Shown here in pieces: positions 31,447 to 41,244 of a stretch of DNA of 64,000 nt. Position numbers and translations under genes: made by a program. Source of the DNA: Bifidobacteriaceae bacterium (lineage in GTDB: Bacteria; Actinomycetota; Actinomycetes; Actinomycetales; Bifidobacteriaceae); NCBI GenBank assembly GCA_022651005.1, contig JALCQD010000001.1, positions 558,001-622,000 on the forward strand. The letters are read 5' to 3'. The notes beneath the pieces were generated by a model that ran no database searches, was not told the origin of the DNA, and worked only from the letters and a program-made list of their open reading frames with translations. The stretch's first letter is position 1. The number at the start of each line of letters is the position of its first letter.

Positions 31447-32202
31447 CTACAAGTCGCCAGCGAGATTACCGACGTATTCCTCTTCGCTCATGTTGTAATC
31501 CCATACGCTGCCCTCGTCATCGACCGCGTTGAGATCGTCATCAAGATCCTCGTCTGCGACCAGTTCGTACGTCACCGTCTTGATCTCCGGATCGGCGTCC
31601 TTAAGGTCTTGGAGAATGGACTCGCCCAAGTCAGCGATCAGTTCATCGACATCGTACTCTTCCGGCTGCTCGTCCTCATACAGGTATTCGAATTGGCTGA
31701 GCCTCTCCTCGAGAATATCGCTGAACGGCTTGATGATCAGCCGCACCTTGGCGCGCGCCGAGTCGTCCGTTTCGTTGATGCTCTGGATGTCGAACTCGTA
31801 TCCGTCGAGCCACGCAGCCATGAACTCATCGGAATCGATCTGGAGCTGCTCGAGAACAGCGAGGTCCATGCCCTTCCGAAGATACTCGTAGCGAGCGGAG
31901 TCGTCCGCGCTAACGTCGTAGAGATCGGAGAACAGGAAGTCCCAGGCGCCGTCCTCATCGGTTTCCACGTCATCAATTTCGACGCTCTTGCCAGTCTCTT
32001 CTTTCTTGGTATCTTTAGCTGCTTCCTTCTTCTTCCCGGCATCCTGCTGTTGCGTCGCAGGAGGATTCGTAGTGGTGTTGGCCGTGCTCGACGACGACGA
32101 ACCGCAGGCGGCCGTTGTCACTGATAGTCCTACCGCCAAGAGAGAGGCGATGGTAGCGCGGCGAATTTTCCTTAAAAAGTCTTCGTTCTGTAGCTTTTTC
32201 AT
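31447..32202 (-). CDS. Acidic lipoprotein of unknown function
   Basis: A 251-residue lipoprotein. The signal MKKLQNEDFLRKIRRATIASLLAVG ends TTAAC with lipidated Cys33, followed by a Ser/Thr linker and a Lys-rich patch (KKKEAAKDTKKEE). The mature domain is strongly acidic (many Asp/Glu, for example DDVETDEDGAWDFLFSDLYDVSADD) and looks mainly helical. I chose the ATG at 32202; an ATG 12 codons upstream is possible. It stands alone between two hairpins. I do not recognise a family; such lipoproteins are often envelope stress or cell-wall accessory proteins, but that is speculation. Confidence 0.75.
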   Translation of the reverse strand: MKKLQNEDFLRKIRRATIASLLAVGLSVTTAACGSSSSSTANTTTNPPATQQQDAGKKKEAAKDTKKEETGKSVEIDDVETDEDGAWDFLFSDLYDVSADDSARYEYLRKGMDLAVLEQLQIDSDEFMAAWLDGYEFDIQSINETDDSARAKVRLIIKPFSDILEERLSQFEYLYEDEQPEEYDVDELIADLGESILQDLKDADPEIKTVTYELVADEDLDDDLNAVDDEGSVWDYNMSEEEYVGNLAGDL

Positions 32203-32421
32203 GTCAGTTCCCATCTTGTGTTCGTAGTGCTGATGCATTGCGGACGAAGGTGACGAACCTCGTTGCAGAACTTCTTCTCGGGCTCTTTCCCGGGGTATTT
32301 CCAGAATACAGAATCAACGAATACCAACACACTGTCTATGCTTAGCGTGAAGCACGCGCGTCGCACCGCTCCATTGCGAGGGACGCGGCTGCCAGAGACT
32401 GGAACAGAACCAGACGCAAAA

Positions 32422-32447
32422 GGGGCCGAGCCGCTCGGCCCAGCCCC
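32422..32447 (-). terminator. leuB terminator
   Basis: On the minus strand GGGCCGAG and CTCGGCCC pair around a three-base loop, with CTTTT following. It lies 15 bp after the leuB stop. Confidence 0.75.
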
Positions 32448-32462
32448 TCAGTCGCTCACATT

Positions 32463-33494
32463 TCAGATACGCGCGAGAATATCCTTGCCCACCTGCTCGG
32501 TGGAACGCTGGGTGTGGCCATTCTCGACGATATCCGCCTCGACGGCCTCATCGATATGCGCGGCCTGCGCATCCAGCCCAAGGTGACGCAGCAGCATCGC
32601 AGTGGAGAGGATTGCGGCGGTCGGGTTAGCGATGCCCTTACCGGCGATGTCAGGAGCTGAGCCGTGGATGGGCTCGAACATGGACGGGTACTCATTGCTC
32701 GCGTTGATGTTGCCAGATGCCGAGTAGCCAACACCACCCACCACCGCACCCGCCTCGTCGGTGAGAATGTCGCCGAAGAGGTTGTCGGTGAGCAACACGT
32801 CGAAGCGGCCCGGATTGGTGACCAGGAAGATCGTTGCGGCATCGACATGGAGGTAATCGTGCTCGACGTCGGGGTATTCCTCACCCAGCTGGTCGACGAT
32901 GCGCTGCCACATGTCTCCCGCGTTGGTGAGCACGTTCTTCTTGTGCACCAGCGTGACATGCTTGCGGCGCTTGCGCGCCAGCTCGAAGGCATACCGGGCC
33001 ACGCGCTCGGCGCCGAACGCCGTGTTGAGCGATACCTCAGTGGCCACCTCTTGCGGGGTGCCACGGCGGATTGCACCACCTGCACCGGCATAGAGGCCTT
33101 CGGTGCCCTCGCGCACGACGACGAAGTCGATGTCACCAGGGTTGGCGAGCGGCGAGGTGACGCCCTTATACAGCTTGGAGGGACGCAGGTTGACGTACTG
33201 GTCAAGGCTGAAACGAAGCTTCAGCAGAAGACCGCGCTCGAGAATGCCTGCCTTGATGCGGGGGTCGCCAACCGCGCCGAGCAGGATGGCGTCCTGCTGC
33301 TTAATGGCGTTGAGATCCTCGTCAGGGAGGATTGCCCCATCGCGCAGGTAGCGTTCTGCGCCAAGGTCGAAGTTCGTGTAGGTGAACGACGCCGCGCCCT
33401 CAGTTGCCTTTTCGAGCACCTGCTGCGCCACAGGGGTGATTTCCTTGCCGATGCCATCGCCAGGGATGACAGCGATTTTATAGTTTTTTGTCAT
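32463..33494 (-). CDS. leuB: 3-isopropylmalate dehydrogenase
   Basis: A 343-residue beta-decarboxylating dehydrogenase that oxidises 3-isopropylmalate with NAD+ in leucine synthesis. [11 protein letters not shown] opens the protein, [19 protein letters not shown] contains the substrate-binding Arg residues, and [27 protein letters not shown] holds the metal-binding aspartates and NAD site; [21 protein letters not shown] is the C-terminal signature. It is monocistronic here, with its own terminator. Isocitrate dehydrogenase is excluded by length and the substrate helix. Confidence 0.94.
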   Translation of the reverse strand: MTKNYKIAVIPGDGIGKEITPVAQQVLEKATEGAASFTYTNFDLGAERYLRDGAILPDEDLNAIKQQDAILLGAVGDPRIKAGILERGLLLKLRFSLDQYVNLRPSKLYKGVTSPLANPGDIDFVVVREGTEGLYAGAGGAIRRGTPQEVATEVSLNTAFGAERVARYAFELARKRRKHVTLVHKKNVLTNAGDMWQRIVDQLGEEYPDVEHDYLHVDAATIFLVTNPGRFDVLLTDNLFGDILTDEAGAVVGGVGYSASGNINASNEYPSMFEPIHGSAPDIAGKGIANPTAAILSTAMLLRHLGLDAQAAHIDEAVEADIVENGHTQRSTEQVGKDILARI

Positions 33495-33558
33495 GCCCCT
33501 GAGCGTAGTCAGGAGTCCACTTAGTGGTCTCGTTCAGTTCGCAGTATGGACGCCTTCT

Positions 33559-35949
33559 CTATTCCCGCACTCCCATGATGGAAAGGCACCAAGCATTTTC
33601 GTAGGCAAGTTCCTGCCACTGCTTGTACCGGCCAGAAACACCGCCATGGCCTGCGGGATCCGTTTCCACTTTGACGATGGCATCAGCCCCCACCTCAGGC
33701 TCCTGCAGGCGTGCGATCCATTTCATGGGTTCCACGTAGAGCACCCGCGTATCGTTCAGAGACGTCGTCACAAAGATCGCCGGCAACTCGGATGCTGCGC
33801 CCGCTCCGAACCTCTCGCGCCTTTCCCCGGCGCTCATCACATTCTCGTACGGGGAGTAGGTCTCCATGTAGCGGTACACGGCATCGTTGTGCAGAGGATC
33901 ACCCCACTCGTCCCACTCCGTCACGGTGAGAGGCAGCGACGGGTCCAGAATCGACGTCAACGCATCCACGAAGGGCACATCAGCCTCAACTCCAGCGAAA
34001 AGCCCCGGTGCCATATTCACAATGGCGCCCATGAGCAGGCCGCCGGCGGATCCGCCATTGGCCACGACGTGCGATGCGTCGGCCCACCCGGACGTTTCCA
34101 GCCATCGCGTCACGTCGATGAAGTCCGTGAAAGTGTTGCGCTTGTTGAGTTCCTTGCCCTGCTCGTACCACTCGCGTCCCATTTCTCCGCCACCACGCAC
34201 GTGCGCCACGGCGTAGAGCACTCCGCGATCCAGCATCGAAAGACGCCCCACCGAGAACCCGGGATCAGAGGAGATCTCGTACGCCCCGTATCCCGTGATG
34301 AACATGGGCAGCGGCCGCGAGGGCCTGTCGGTCACGCTGTTGAAGTCCACGCGATCCTTGCGCCATACGAGTGACACAGGAATGCGCGTCCCATCCGACG
34401 CGTTCACCCACACGCGCCGTTCCGCATAATCGTCCGCATCGAACGGACCCAGAACAGTGCCACGCTTGAGCAGCACGTCGGCGCCCGTAGCAGGGTCCAG
34501 CTCGTGCAGCTCGCTCGGCTGCGTATACGAGCCGTACGCATAGCGCATTCGCGGCGCCTCGTATGAGGGGTTGCCCGTGGACCCGATGGAGAACAGTTTG
34601 TCGCTGGGCTCAGATTCGCCGAGGCCGTGGCCCGGATTGACCTGCGTGAAGTCCCAGTGCCGACCTGCAAGGAAGGCTGCCGCGGCCTCGGATTTCGTCA
34701 TGACGGCGAGGTGTGGCAGTCCATCGCGTCGGTAGCTGAGCGCCACATAGTCGCGGTACATCTCGATGCCGTCGATTCTCAGGCCCGTGCGAATCTGTGG
34801 GTCATCCTCGAGAGTGGTGCCGCGCGCGATGCACACGCCCTCTTCCAGGGTGTAGGGAGGAGTGTGTGTACGCATGTCGATAACGTCGATCTCAAAGTTC
34901 GGATCCGACACGTTGTGAATCAGCAGGGCGATGGGAATATCGGCTCGCATCCCGTCGGCGCCGATGTCTCCGGCCTTCTCGAAACGCGCGAAGCTCACAT
35001 CGTATTCCACGCCATCCTGCCGCGGGATCACCGCCTCGAACGCGCCGCGTGGATCCGTCACCGGCAACAGCAGTACCTCGGACGTGGTCTTGGACGACGT
35101 CGAAATCACAAAGTTCTTTTCATCAAAGCTCAGCCCCACGCCGGCCCAGAAGCGTTCGTCTTCCTCGCGCCACACCTCGACGTCGTCAGTCGCGGCAGTT
35201 CCCACCTCGTGCCTCCATACGGCATACGGCCTCCAGGCGTCGTCCACCTTGGTATAGAAAACCCAGTGGCCGTCAGGGATCAGGCACGCTCCCCCGCCAA
35301 CTCCCTTGATGACTTCGCCGGGAATCACAGCATCAAGATCCTGCCCAGGAACAACCCCGAGTGAGCGTGTGAAATCAGACCCCGATCCGATGACGCGCAG
35401 TCGCAGATCGTACCTCTCATCGCCTGCGGTATCGGTGCCATACAACATGAGCGCGCCGTCTTTGCTGAGATCGAGCGCCCCCAAGCGGAAGAAATCATGG
35501 CCCTCCGCCTCACGGTTGGTGTCGAAGAAGACCTCTTCCCCGGGCAACGATCCCGGCGCGGACGCGGCGTCAACGGTCGGCGGATCCCAGCTCGTGGCAT
35601 CGTTCACCTCGCTGCCATCCGCATTCCTGGCCACCGGGATTCTGCACTGCAGCCCGTATTGCTTGCCCTCCACGGTGCGCCCGAAGTACCAGTATCCGTC
35701 CATGCGCGTGGGAACCGACATGTCCGTCTCCTGCACGCGCGACTTCAGCTCGTCGAACAGCGTCGTCCGCAGAGAGGCCAACGGCTCCATTCTATGTTCC
35801 GTGTACGCGTTTTCAGCGTCAATAAATTCGCGCGTGGCTGGCGAGCTCTTGTCTCGCAACCATTCGTAATTGTCTACAAAGGTGTCGCCGTGGAAAGTCC
35901 TCTTCGTGGGGTGCTTGGGAGCGGCAGGGTAATTAAAGTCGTGAAGCAT
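33559..35949 (-). CDS. ptrB: S9A oligopeptidase (protease II / oligopeptidase B type)
   Basis: A 796-residue prolyl-oligopeptidase family serine peptidase. The N-terminal segment HPTKRTFHGDTFVDNYEWLRD begins a propeller domain, and the C-terminal alpha/beta hydrolase domain has the nucleophile in ANGGSAGGLLMGA, the Asp in SLNDTRVLY and the His in PAGHGGVSGRYK. No signal peptide, so it degrades short peptides in the cytoplasm; oligopeptidase B enzymes cut after Lys/Arg. The start is probably ATG 35949; an in-frame TTG lies five codons upstream. It is separated by 64 bp from leuB. Confidence 0.88.
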   Translation of the reverse strand: MLHDFNYPAAPKHPTKRTFHGDTFVDNYEWLRDKSSPATREFIDAENAYTEHRMEPLASLRTTLFDELKSRVQETDMSVPTRMDGYWYFGRTVEGKQYGLQCRIPVARNADGSEVNDATSWDPPTVDAASAPGSLPGEEVFFDTNREAEGHDFFRLGALDLSKDGALMLYGTDTAGDERYDLRLRVIGSGSDFTRSLGVVPGQDLDAVIPGEVIKGVGGGACLIPDGHWVFYTKVDDAWRPYAVWRHEVGTAATDDVEVWREEDERFWAGVGLSFDEKNFVISTSSKTTSEVLLLPVTDPRGAFEAVIPRQDGVEYDVSFARFEKAGDIGADGMRADIPIALLIHNVSDPNFEIDVIDMRTHTPPYTLEEGVCIARGTTLEDDPQIRTGLRIDGIEMYRDYVALSYRRDGLPHLAVMTKSEAAAAFLAGRHWDFTQVNPGHGLGESEPSDKLFSIGSTGNPSYEAPRMRYAYGSYTQPSELHELDPATGADVLLKRGTVLGPFDADDYAERRVWVNASDGTRIPVSLVWRKDRVDFNSVTDRPSRPLPMFITGYGAYEISSDPGFSVGRLSMLDRGVLYAVAHVRGGGEMGREWYEQGKELNKRNTFTDFIDVTRWLETSGWADASHVVANGGSAGGLLMGAIVNMAPGLFAGVEADVPFVDALTSILDPSLPLTVTEWDEWGDPLHNDAVYRYMETYSPYENVMSAGERRERFGAGAASELPAIFVTTSLNDTRVLYVEPMKWIARLQEPEVGADAIVKVETDPAGHGGVSGRYKQWQELAYENAWCLSIMGVRE

Positions 35950-36017
35950 GATCACCGGATTCAAGAGTTTGGAAAAATGGGATTCAAAGATTACAGGGGA
36001 TTACAGGCGCGTGACGG

Positions 36018-37259
36018 TCACTTTGTGAGATTGAGCCGTTGAAGATACGGCAGCATAGTCTGCATGAGATTGGCGCCAGTGGAACCGTAGAATACCGGGA
36101 CGTTGACTTCTGGAGTGGGAGTCGCCGCGGTATGGCCTCGCACGAGAATCGACTCTTTTGGTTCGAGCTGGCGAATGCCAATGGCGATAACGCGTCCGGG
36201 ATGCTTCTTCGCCACCTCCGCATAAGTCTGCGGATCGTGCTGGCCGTCGTCCCCGACGAGGATGAAGCGCATGTCGGGGAAATCCGCCATGAGCTGCTCG
36301 CAGAATTCCAACTTGTGCTGCACGCCACTGGGAATGAAGGTCTTGGGGCGCGGGTCGAAATCGCGCAGCAAAAGCGGCCCCTCGGGGAAACCGTGCGCAC
36401 GAATGAAGTGGCGCAGCGCCGTCTCCACGTTCCATGGCGACGTCGACAGATAGAAGAAGGGGGCGTCCGGAAGGGCACGATGCAATCGCATATAAAAAGC
36501 GGCCATTCCCGCGACGGCCTTGCGATGCCGGGGATCCCGGAACAGCATGTTGACCACCGCCGACAACAGCTGCGGCACGTCCGTCACGATGATGGTGTCG
36601 TCGAGATCGGAGATGATGCCAACCTTCGCGCTGGCAGGAATCGTGAACAGCGGCGCGTGCACAGCCTCACGCCCCTGCACGCGGTAGGACACGTTGTGCA
36701 CGCCCTTAGCGTTCTCACCCTGCGCCACCAGATCGAGGTAACCGTGCGAATCGGAGACAGCGAACTCAGCCATCTGATCGCGCCTGGGATCGAAGGGATC
36801 GTACAGCTCCGACTGCCCCACCTGCACCGTACGCAGCGGAGTGCCGTCAATCGTAATCTTGACGCGCGTCCTTGGAGCCGGGACCATGAAAACCGAACGA
36901 ATGCCACGGGTCAGCTGGCTCATCGGTCGAGTCAGCGGAGCATATACCGTGCGGCAAATCAGGCGAGAATAGGCGTCCGTGCCATATCCGACGTAGGGTT
37001 CAACGCGCGGGTACCACCCCAGCGAACTCGTGAACGTCTTGGACAGCGACGCCCAACCGTTAAACAACACCGTGACCAGCTGGCGGGCGGCACGCACCAC
37101 CACAGGTTTGGTTTCAATCCGCTCGCTTTTCGCAGCGGTATCCACCAGCGTGGTGGTATGCGCAGCACGAATCGAGCGGCGCGAACGCTCGCGAGTGCTG
37201 CGACGGCGCGCCCTCTTCTCTTCCGGCTTTCCCGCCTTCTCCGATTTTCCCTCTGACAC
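36018..37259 (-). CDS. App1-domain (DUF2183) HAD-like phosphatase
   Basis: A 413-residue protein with a basic N-terminus (residues 1-35) and a C-terminal App1 / phosphatidate-phosphatase catalytic domain. The phosphorylation motif is D218-L-D220-D-T222 (IISDLDDTIIVTD); FYLSTSPWN and FILVGDDGQHDPQTY supply the other HAD motifs. In yeast App1 this domain dephosphorylates phosphatidic acid; the bacterial substrate is not established. The start is GTG 37259, ten bases after the gcvH stop, so the two are probably co-transcribed. A hydrophobic segment near residues 118-128 is too short to be a clear membrane helix. Confidence 0.8.
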   Translation of the reverse strand: MSEGKSEKAGKPEEKRARRRSTRERSRRSIRAAHTTTLVDTAAKSERIETKPVVVRAARQLVTVLFNGWASLSKTFTSSLGWYPRVEPYVGYGTDAYSRLICRTVYAPLTRPMSQLTRGIRSVFMVPAPRTRVKITIDGTPLRTVQVGQSELYDPFDPRRDQMAEFAVSDSHGYLDLVAQGENAKGVHNVSYRVQGREAVHAPLFTIPASAKVGIISDLDDTIIVTDVPQLLSAVVNMLFRDPRHRKAVAGMAAFYMRLHRALPDAPFFYLSTSPWNVETALRHFIRAHGFPEGPLLLRDFDPRPKTFIPSGVQHKLEFCEQLMADFPDMRFILVGDDGQHDPQTYAEVAKKHPGRVIAIGIRQLEPKESILVRGHTAATPTPEVNVPVFYGSTGANLMQTMLPYLQRLNLTK

Positions 37260-37268
37260 GTGCGATCC

Positions 37269-37682
37269 CTACTGCTTCGTGACCTTGACGTACTCCTCGG
37301 CATCGAGCAATTCGGGCTCATCGTCGTCGGGAGTCACTTTGAGAATCCAGCCCTCGCCGTACGGGTCGGAATTGATGACGCTGGGATCCTGTGCCACGTC
37401 GTTGTTGGTGTAAGCCACCACGCCCGACACAGGGCTAATAAGTGGCTCCACTGCCTTGGCGGATTCGAGCTCTGCGATCTCATCGCCCGCCTCGACGCGC
37501 GTTCCCACCTTCGGCAGGTCCACGAAAACCAAATCACCCAGTTCGTCAGCCGCGTAGGCGGTAATACCCACCACTACTGGGTCCACTGAAGAATCAACCC
37601 AAGCGTGATCCTCGGAATAACTCAGGTAGTCGGGCACATCAAAATTCGGTGCGCCAACCGTCTCAGATTCGTTATTAGTCAT
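37269..37682 (-). CDS. gcvH: GcvH-like lipoyl carrier protein
   Basis: A 137-residue glycine-cleavage H protein. The lipoylation site is Lys76 in LESAKAVEPLISPVSG, and YSEDHAWV plus ITAYAADELGDLVFVDLP are the family N-terminal landmarks. It normally carries the aminomethyl group between GcvP, GcvT and GcvL, but none of those is in this window. It lies just upstream of the App1-domain gene, so a stand-alone role as a lipoyl carrier is possible. The acidic C-terminus (TPDDDEPELLDAEEY) is typical. Confidence 0.9.
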   Translation of the reverse strand: MTNNESETVGAPNFDVPDYLSYSEDHAWVDSSVDPVVVGITAYAADELGDLVFVDLPKVGTRVEAGDEIAELESAKAVEPLISPVSGVVAYTNNDVAQDPSVINSDPYGEGWILKVTPDDDEPELLDAEEYVKVTKQ

Positions 37683-37785
37683 AAATACAGAGTACCCAGA
37701 CTGGCAGCCGAGGCCAAGCCCGGCTGAAACAGCATGCGCGAGGCGGATTTTCAGCGAACGACGCGCACGGCAGCCACGCGCCCGC

Positions 37786-39459
37786 TCACTTCGAGCTGGA
37801 CGCCGTTACCTTCGCCGTCTTGGAAGTGTTCGACTTCGTTGTGGTGGCACTCGCACCGGAGACACGCACCGGCGAGGCGGACGTTGAACCCACAACCTCC
37901 ACCTTGGTGCCGATGACCGCCCAGTCATAAATCCACTTGGCGTCAGAGACGTTCATGTTGATGCATCCGTGAGACGAGGCGTATCCGCGGCTGATGTTGT
38001 ACGTGTTCCACGGAGCGCCATGGAAGCCCTCGCCGCCGTTGTAATAAGACACCCACTGAACGCCTGGAGTCACGTAGTCGGCTCCTCGCATGGTCTGGGT
38101 GGCGTACTTGAGGTACACGTAGAAAGTGCCATTGTCAGAGACGCGGGAACCGTCGGCAGTGTACTTGCCGCTGGCCATGTTGAAGGTTTTCACCACGGTG
38201 GTGCCCTTGTAGGCTGTCACTGTTTCAGTGGAGAGATTGACCTTGACCCACTTGGAACCGTTGGCCTTGTCGTAATCGTCAGGCACCTTCACATTCTTGG
38301 TGGTGTGCTTGGTCACGGCTGTTGTCACCTTTGCCGTGACATCCGTTCCCTTTTCCAGCGCGGAAGTAACCTCTGTGACAGCCGAGGACACGTCCTTGAC
38401 CTCAACACCATCGGCGCCCGCCGTCTTGACGAGAAGCTTCTGGCCGGAAGGCGTCACCAAATTTTCCTGATCGACCTTGTCCTGCTTGAGCTTGTCGGGA
38501 AGCGTGGTCTCCATGTAGTTCTTGATGGCAGCAGTGTCATAGCTGACGGTAATAGCGCCCGTCTTTATATCCGGAGAAGCCTTGATCCACGTGGCGACCT
38601 CTGCCGCCGGGATCGTATAAGTCTTGGAGCTTCCGTTTGTGACGGAGTATGTGTGAAGCAGGCGCTTATTGGCGGCGTCAGCGGCCGTTTGCGCAGCTGC
38701 GGCAGTAATCGGCGTCGTCTCGCTGACGAGCTTCACGGTCGCCTTGACCGGAGCGGACGCGGAGGTCTGCGACGTGAGTGACGTAGCAACGGCCTTTTCC
38801 ACTGAATCCGCCGTTACGGCGTGACCGTCCTTGCCGGGGGTCGTGAGGAACGACTTAGTGACCTTGTTGTACGCGATGGTAGGCAGTACGACTTGTGAGC
38901 CCTCGTCCACAAGCGTGGAATCGAGATAGCTCTGCATGGTCGCGGTGTCCGTTTTAGCCGCAAGCGCCACGGACGTGCCGCCAAAGGGATTGACCTTAGC
39001 GAAGGCGTTGTCACCGCGCGCATTCAGCAGCGATGCAACCGTCTCCTTGACGTCAGCCGTGACACCAAGATCCTTGTAGGTCGCCTCAGTGGACTTGCCC
39101 TCGGCCGTTCCGAGCACAAATTTCGTATCGTCAACCTTGCTGGTGACGAGCTCTGTCAGCTCCGCTTCGGACTTACCTGCCACCGACTGGCCGGCAAAAC
39201 TGGTACCCAAAGGAGCCCTGTTGGCAAAGTAGAAATTACCCATAAGGAACGCTGCAACTGCAAGGAGAACGAGGACCCCAAGCACAATCAGCGTCGCAAT
39301 CAGGCCCTTGTGCGAGCGCTTGGTGACGCTTGCAGCCTGACCCGCCATGCCAGCTTGCGCTGTACGATCCTGTACAACCGGAATCTCCAGTGCCGGAACC
39401 GCGGAACTGACGGCAGGGATGGCCTGCGTGTCGGCGTCTTCCGGATTATTCAGCTGCAT
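37786..39459 (-). CDS. L,D-transpeptidase with PG-binding domains
   Basis: A 557-residue membrane-anchored cell-wall enzyme. A cytoplasmic N-terminus of about 50 residues precedes one helix (GLIATLIVLGVLVLLAVAAFLMG); residues about 85-390 are repeated peptidoglycan-binding type 4-like modules; the YkuD catalytic domain at about 405-525 contains GFHGAPWN and SSHGCINM with nucleophile Cys499. It would make 3-3 cross-links or attach proteins to the wall. AAGGAC precedes the ATG. A Ser/Thr/Lys-rich tail of about 25 residues follows the catalytic domain. It is transcribed alone. Confidence 0.9.
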   Translation of the reverse strand: MQLNNPEDADTQAIPAVSSAVPALEIPVVQDRTAQAGMAGQAASVTKRSHKGLIATLIVLGVLVLLAVAAFLMGNFYFANRAPLGTSFAGQSVAGKSEAELTELVTSKVDDTKFVLGTAEGKSTEATYKDLGVTADVKETVASLLNARGDNAFAKVNPFGGTSVALAAKTDTATMQSYLDSTLVDEGSQVVLPTIAYNKVTKSFLTTPGKDGHAVTADSVEKAVATSLTSQTSASAPVKATVKLVSETTPITAAAAQTAADAANKRLLHTYSVTNGSSKTYTIPAAEVATWIKASPDIKTGAITVSYDTAAIKNYMETTLPDKLKQDKVDQENLVTPSGQKLLVKTAGADGVEVKDVSSAVTEVTSALEKGTDVTAKVTTAVTKHTTKNVKVPDDYDKANGSKWVKVNLSTETVTAYKGTTVVKTFNMASGKYTADGSRVSDNGTFYVYLKYATQTMRGADYVTPGVQWVSYYNGGEGFHGAPWNTYNISRGYASSHGCINMNVSDAKWIYDWAVIGTKVEVVGSTSASPVRVSGASATTTKSNTSKTAKVTASSSK

Positions 39460-39581
39460 GACATGTCCTTCGTTTCTCTGCTGCGCTCTCCAATGTGCCC
39501 TATCTCGACATCAACTGTCGCGTTGCACACCGGGCAAAACACCGCCATTATACGGAGCACATTCGATAAAGAAGGCCGCGC

Positions 39582-40955
39582 TCACAGCCCTTTTACGAAT
39601 TCCGCCATCCGCGTGACTGCCTCGGCGATGATCCGCGGGTTTGTGGCGAGATTGACGCGCACATAATTCGCCCACGCGGTGCCTCCGAAAGTGTCCCCTG
39701 GGTTGAAGCCCACGCGGCCTTTCTCCAGCAATCCCTCCGCAGGCTTGCCTTCCCACTGAGTGCCGTTGACATAACCGCCAAAGTCTACGAATGCGAGGTA
39801 GGTGCCCTTGCCGAGAACAACGGTGGCCTTGGGGAGCTTCTCCGCCATGAGCGTGCGGAAGATGCGCTCGTTTTGTGCGAGACCTTCCACCATGCGATCG
39901 AGCCACGCGTCGCCGTTCTCGAAGGCGGAGGCGTGCACATTGGACGCCACGTGGGCGCCGGTGTGAATGTAGTCCTGAGAGAGGTCATCAATCGTTTTTT
40001 GGGCCTCGGGATCCTTGCCCGGCACGAGCATGGCGGCCTTGAAACCCGGCAGCGAATAGCCCTTGGACGCGCTCACCGCAACAATCGCCTTGGATGCCTC
40101 TGGCAATGCGAGAATCGGGACGAAGGGCGCATCGTCCACCACGATGGGCGAATGAATCTCGTCCACCACGAGGCGCACGTGATACTTGTCGCACAGGGAG
40201 ATAATGCGTGTGAGCTCTTCCGCTTCGAACACCGTGCCCGAAGGATTGTGGGGAGAACACAGCACGAAGACGGCGTTGTATCCGCTCTGCGAGGGCTTGA
40301 TCCACTCTTCGGCAGTTGCGGCGGAGAACGTCTCCTCCAGGTTCTCGAAATCCGTGTGATGGGTTTCGGGGTTGAGTGGGGAGACTGCCAGCGTGTAGTT
40401 CTTCGGCAGGCGATGAAGGAACGGCGGGTAGATCGGCGTTTGCACAATGACCGTGCCCTCACACTTGGGTTCGGGGGTCTCTACGCCAGTGGCGGCCAGA
40501 GCGGCGCGATGCACGTTGGCGCGATCCACCTCCGCACCTGGGACAATGGCGCGGTGGCCGAGCGTGGAGACGATGACGGCGCGAATTCCCGAGATCACGT
40601 CCACAGTTGTGCGGCCATGCTCAATATCGATATTCGCGTTCCAGCGACGCTTGGCGAAGTCCGCATACGCCTGCAGATAGCGGCGACCGTCGACGCTCGA
40701 ATCGTAGCCAGTGTCGCCCTCGTCCACGAGGCGAACGAGCTCCTCCTTGACGGAGGGTTCCAGCGGAACATCCATCTCCGCAACCCACAACGGCAGAACA
40801 TCGGGGTCGAAGGCACGCCACTTCTCCGAGGTGCGCTTCTTCAAACGGTCCAACGAATACGTTGAAAAGATATTGTTCGCCACGTTTTCGCCGGCAATGC
40901 TACATTCGCCCGCCGCTTGTGCCGCCTGATCTGTCGCCGTTCCTGCCATGCTCAT
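39582..40955 (-). CDS. MalY/PatB-type cystathionine beta-lyase (PLP)
   Basis: A 457-residue fold-type I aminotransferase-like enzyme of the MalY/PatB group, which releases homocysteine or sulfide from cystathionine or cysteine. PLWVAEMDVP near the N-terminus, CSPHNPSG at 233-240, VVDEIHSP with Asp265 and the Schiff-base Lys298 in SASKGYSLPGFK are diagnostic. GGAAGGATTTG before ATG 40955 decides the start. About 28 residues precede the conserved core. It is flanked by its own intergenic regions, so it is likely monocistronic. Confidence 0.88.
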   Translation of the reverse strand: MSMAGTATDQAAQAAGECSIAGENVANNIFSTYSLDRLKKRTSEKWRAFDPDVLPLWVAEMDVPLEPSVKEELVRLVDEGDTGYDSSVDGRRYLQAYADFAKRRWNANIDIEHGRTTVDVISGIRAVIVSTLGHRAIVPGAEVDRANVHRAALAATGVETPEPKCEGTVIVQTPIYPPFLHRLPKNYTLAVSPLNPETHHTDFENLEETFSAATAEEWIKPSQSGYNAVFVLCSPHNPSGTVFEAEELTRIISLCDKYHVRLVVDEIHSPIVVDDAPFVPILALPEASKAIVAVSASKGYSLPGFKAAMLVPGKDPEAQKTIDDLSQDYIHTGAHVASNVHASAFENGDAWLDRMVEGLAQNERIFRTLMAEKLPKATVVLGKGTYLAFVDFGGYVNGTQWEGKPAEGLLEKGRVGFNPGDTFGGTAWANYVRVNLATNPRIIAEAVTRMAEFVKGL

Positions 40956-40998
40956 CAAATCCTTCCGTATGTTCGCGCTGCGCGGCTCCACAGTCTCC

Positions 40999-41244
40999 TT
41001 CGGTGCTGCGCTGCTTCAACCGGTGCTGCATTCACTTCTTCGGTGCGAAGTTGCTGCGCTTGGTGCTGCATATCTTATCCATGGCGATTGTCCCACGTGC
41101 CAAGAGACGGCATGCGGACGCCGTTCTATCTGAAACTTATAAGGGCTTGCAACCTCGCATAGCTACGTGTCGCAGCACCGAACGTTTCTTTGCAGCACCC
41201 AGAGATTCTGCAGCGTCCAAAGACCCTGCAACACCCAGAGATCC
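40999..41244. repeat. Clustered octamer and 18-bp tandem repeats
   Basis: GGTGCTGC occurs at 41002, 41022 and 41062, and its reverse complement GCAGCACC at 41172 and 41192. At 41191-41244 three 18-mers follow in tandem: TGCAGCACCCAGAGATTC, TGCAGCGTCCAAAGACCC and TGCAACACCCAGAGATCC; the last runs into the 3' end of the NUDIX gene. No gene was found in this 288-bp gap. Confidence 0.75.

Noticed and set aside
36039..37256. A 405-codon plus-strand frame opposite the App1-domain gene.
   Set aside because: Arg/His-rich, no start signal, and fully explained by the coding bias of the minus-strand gene.
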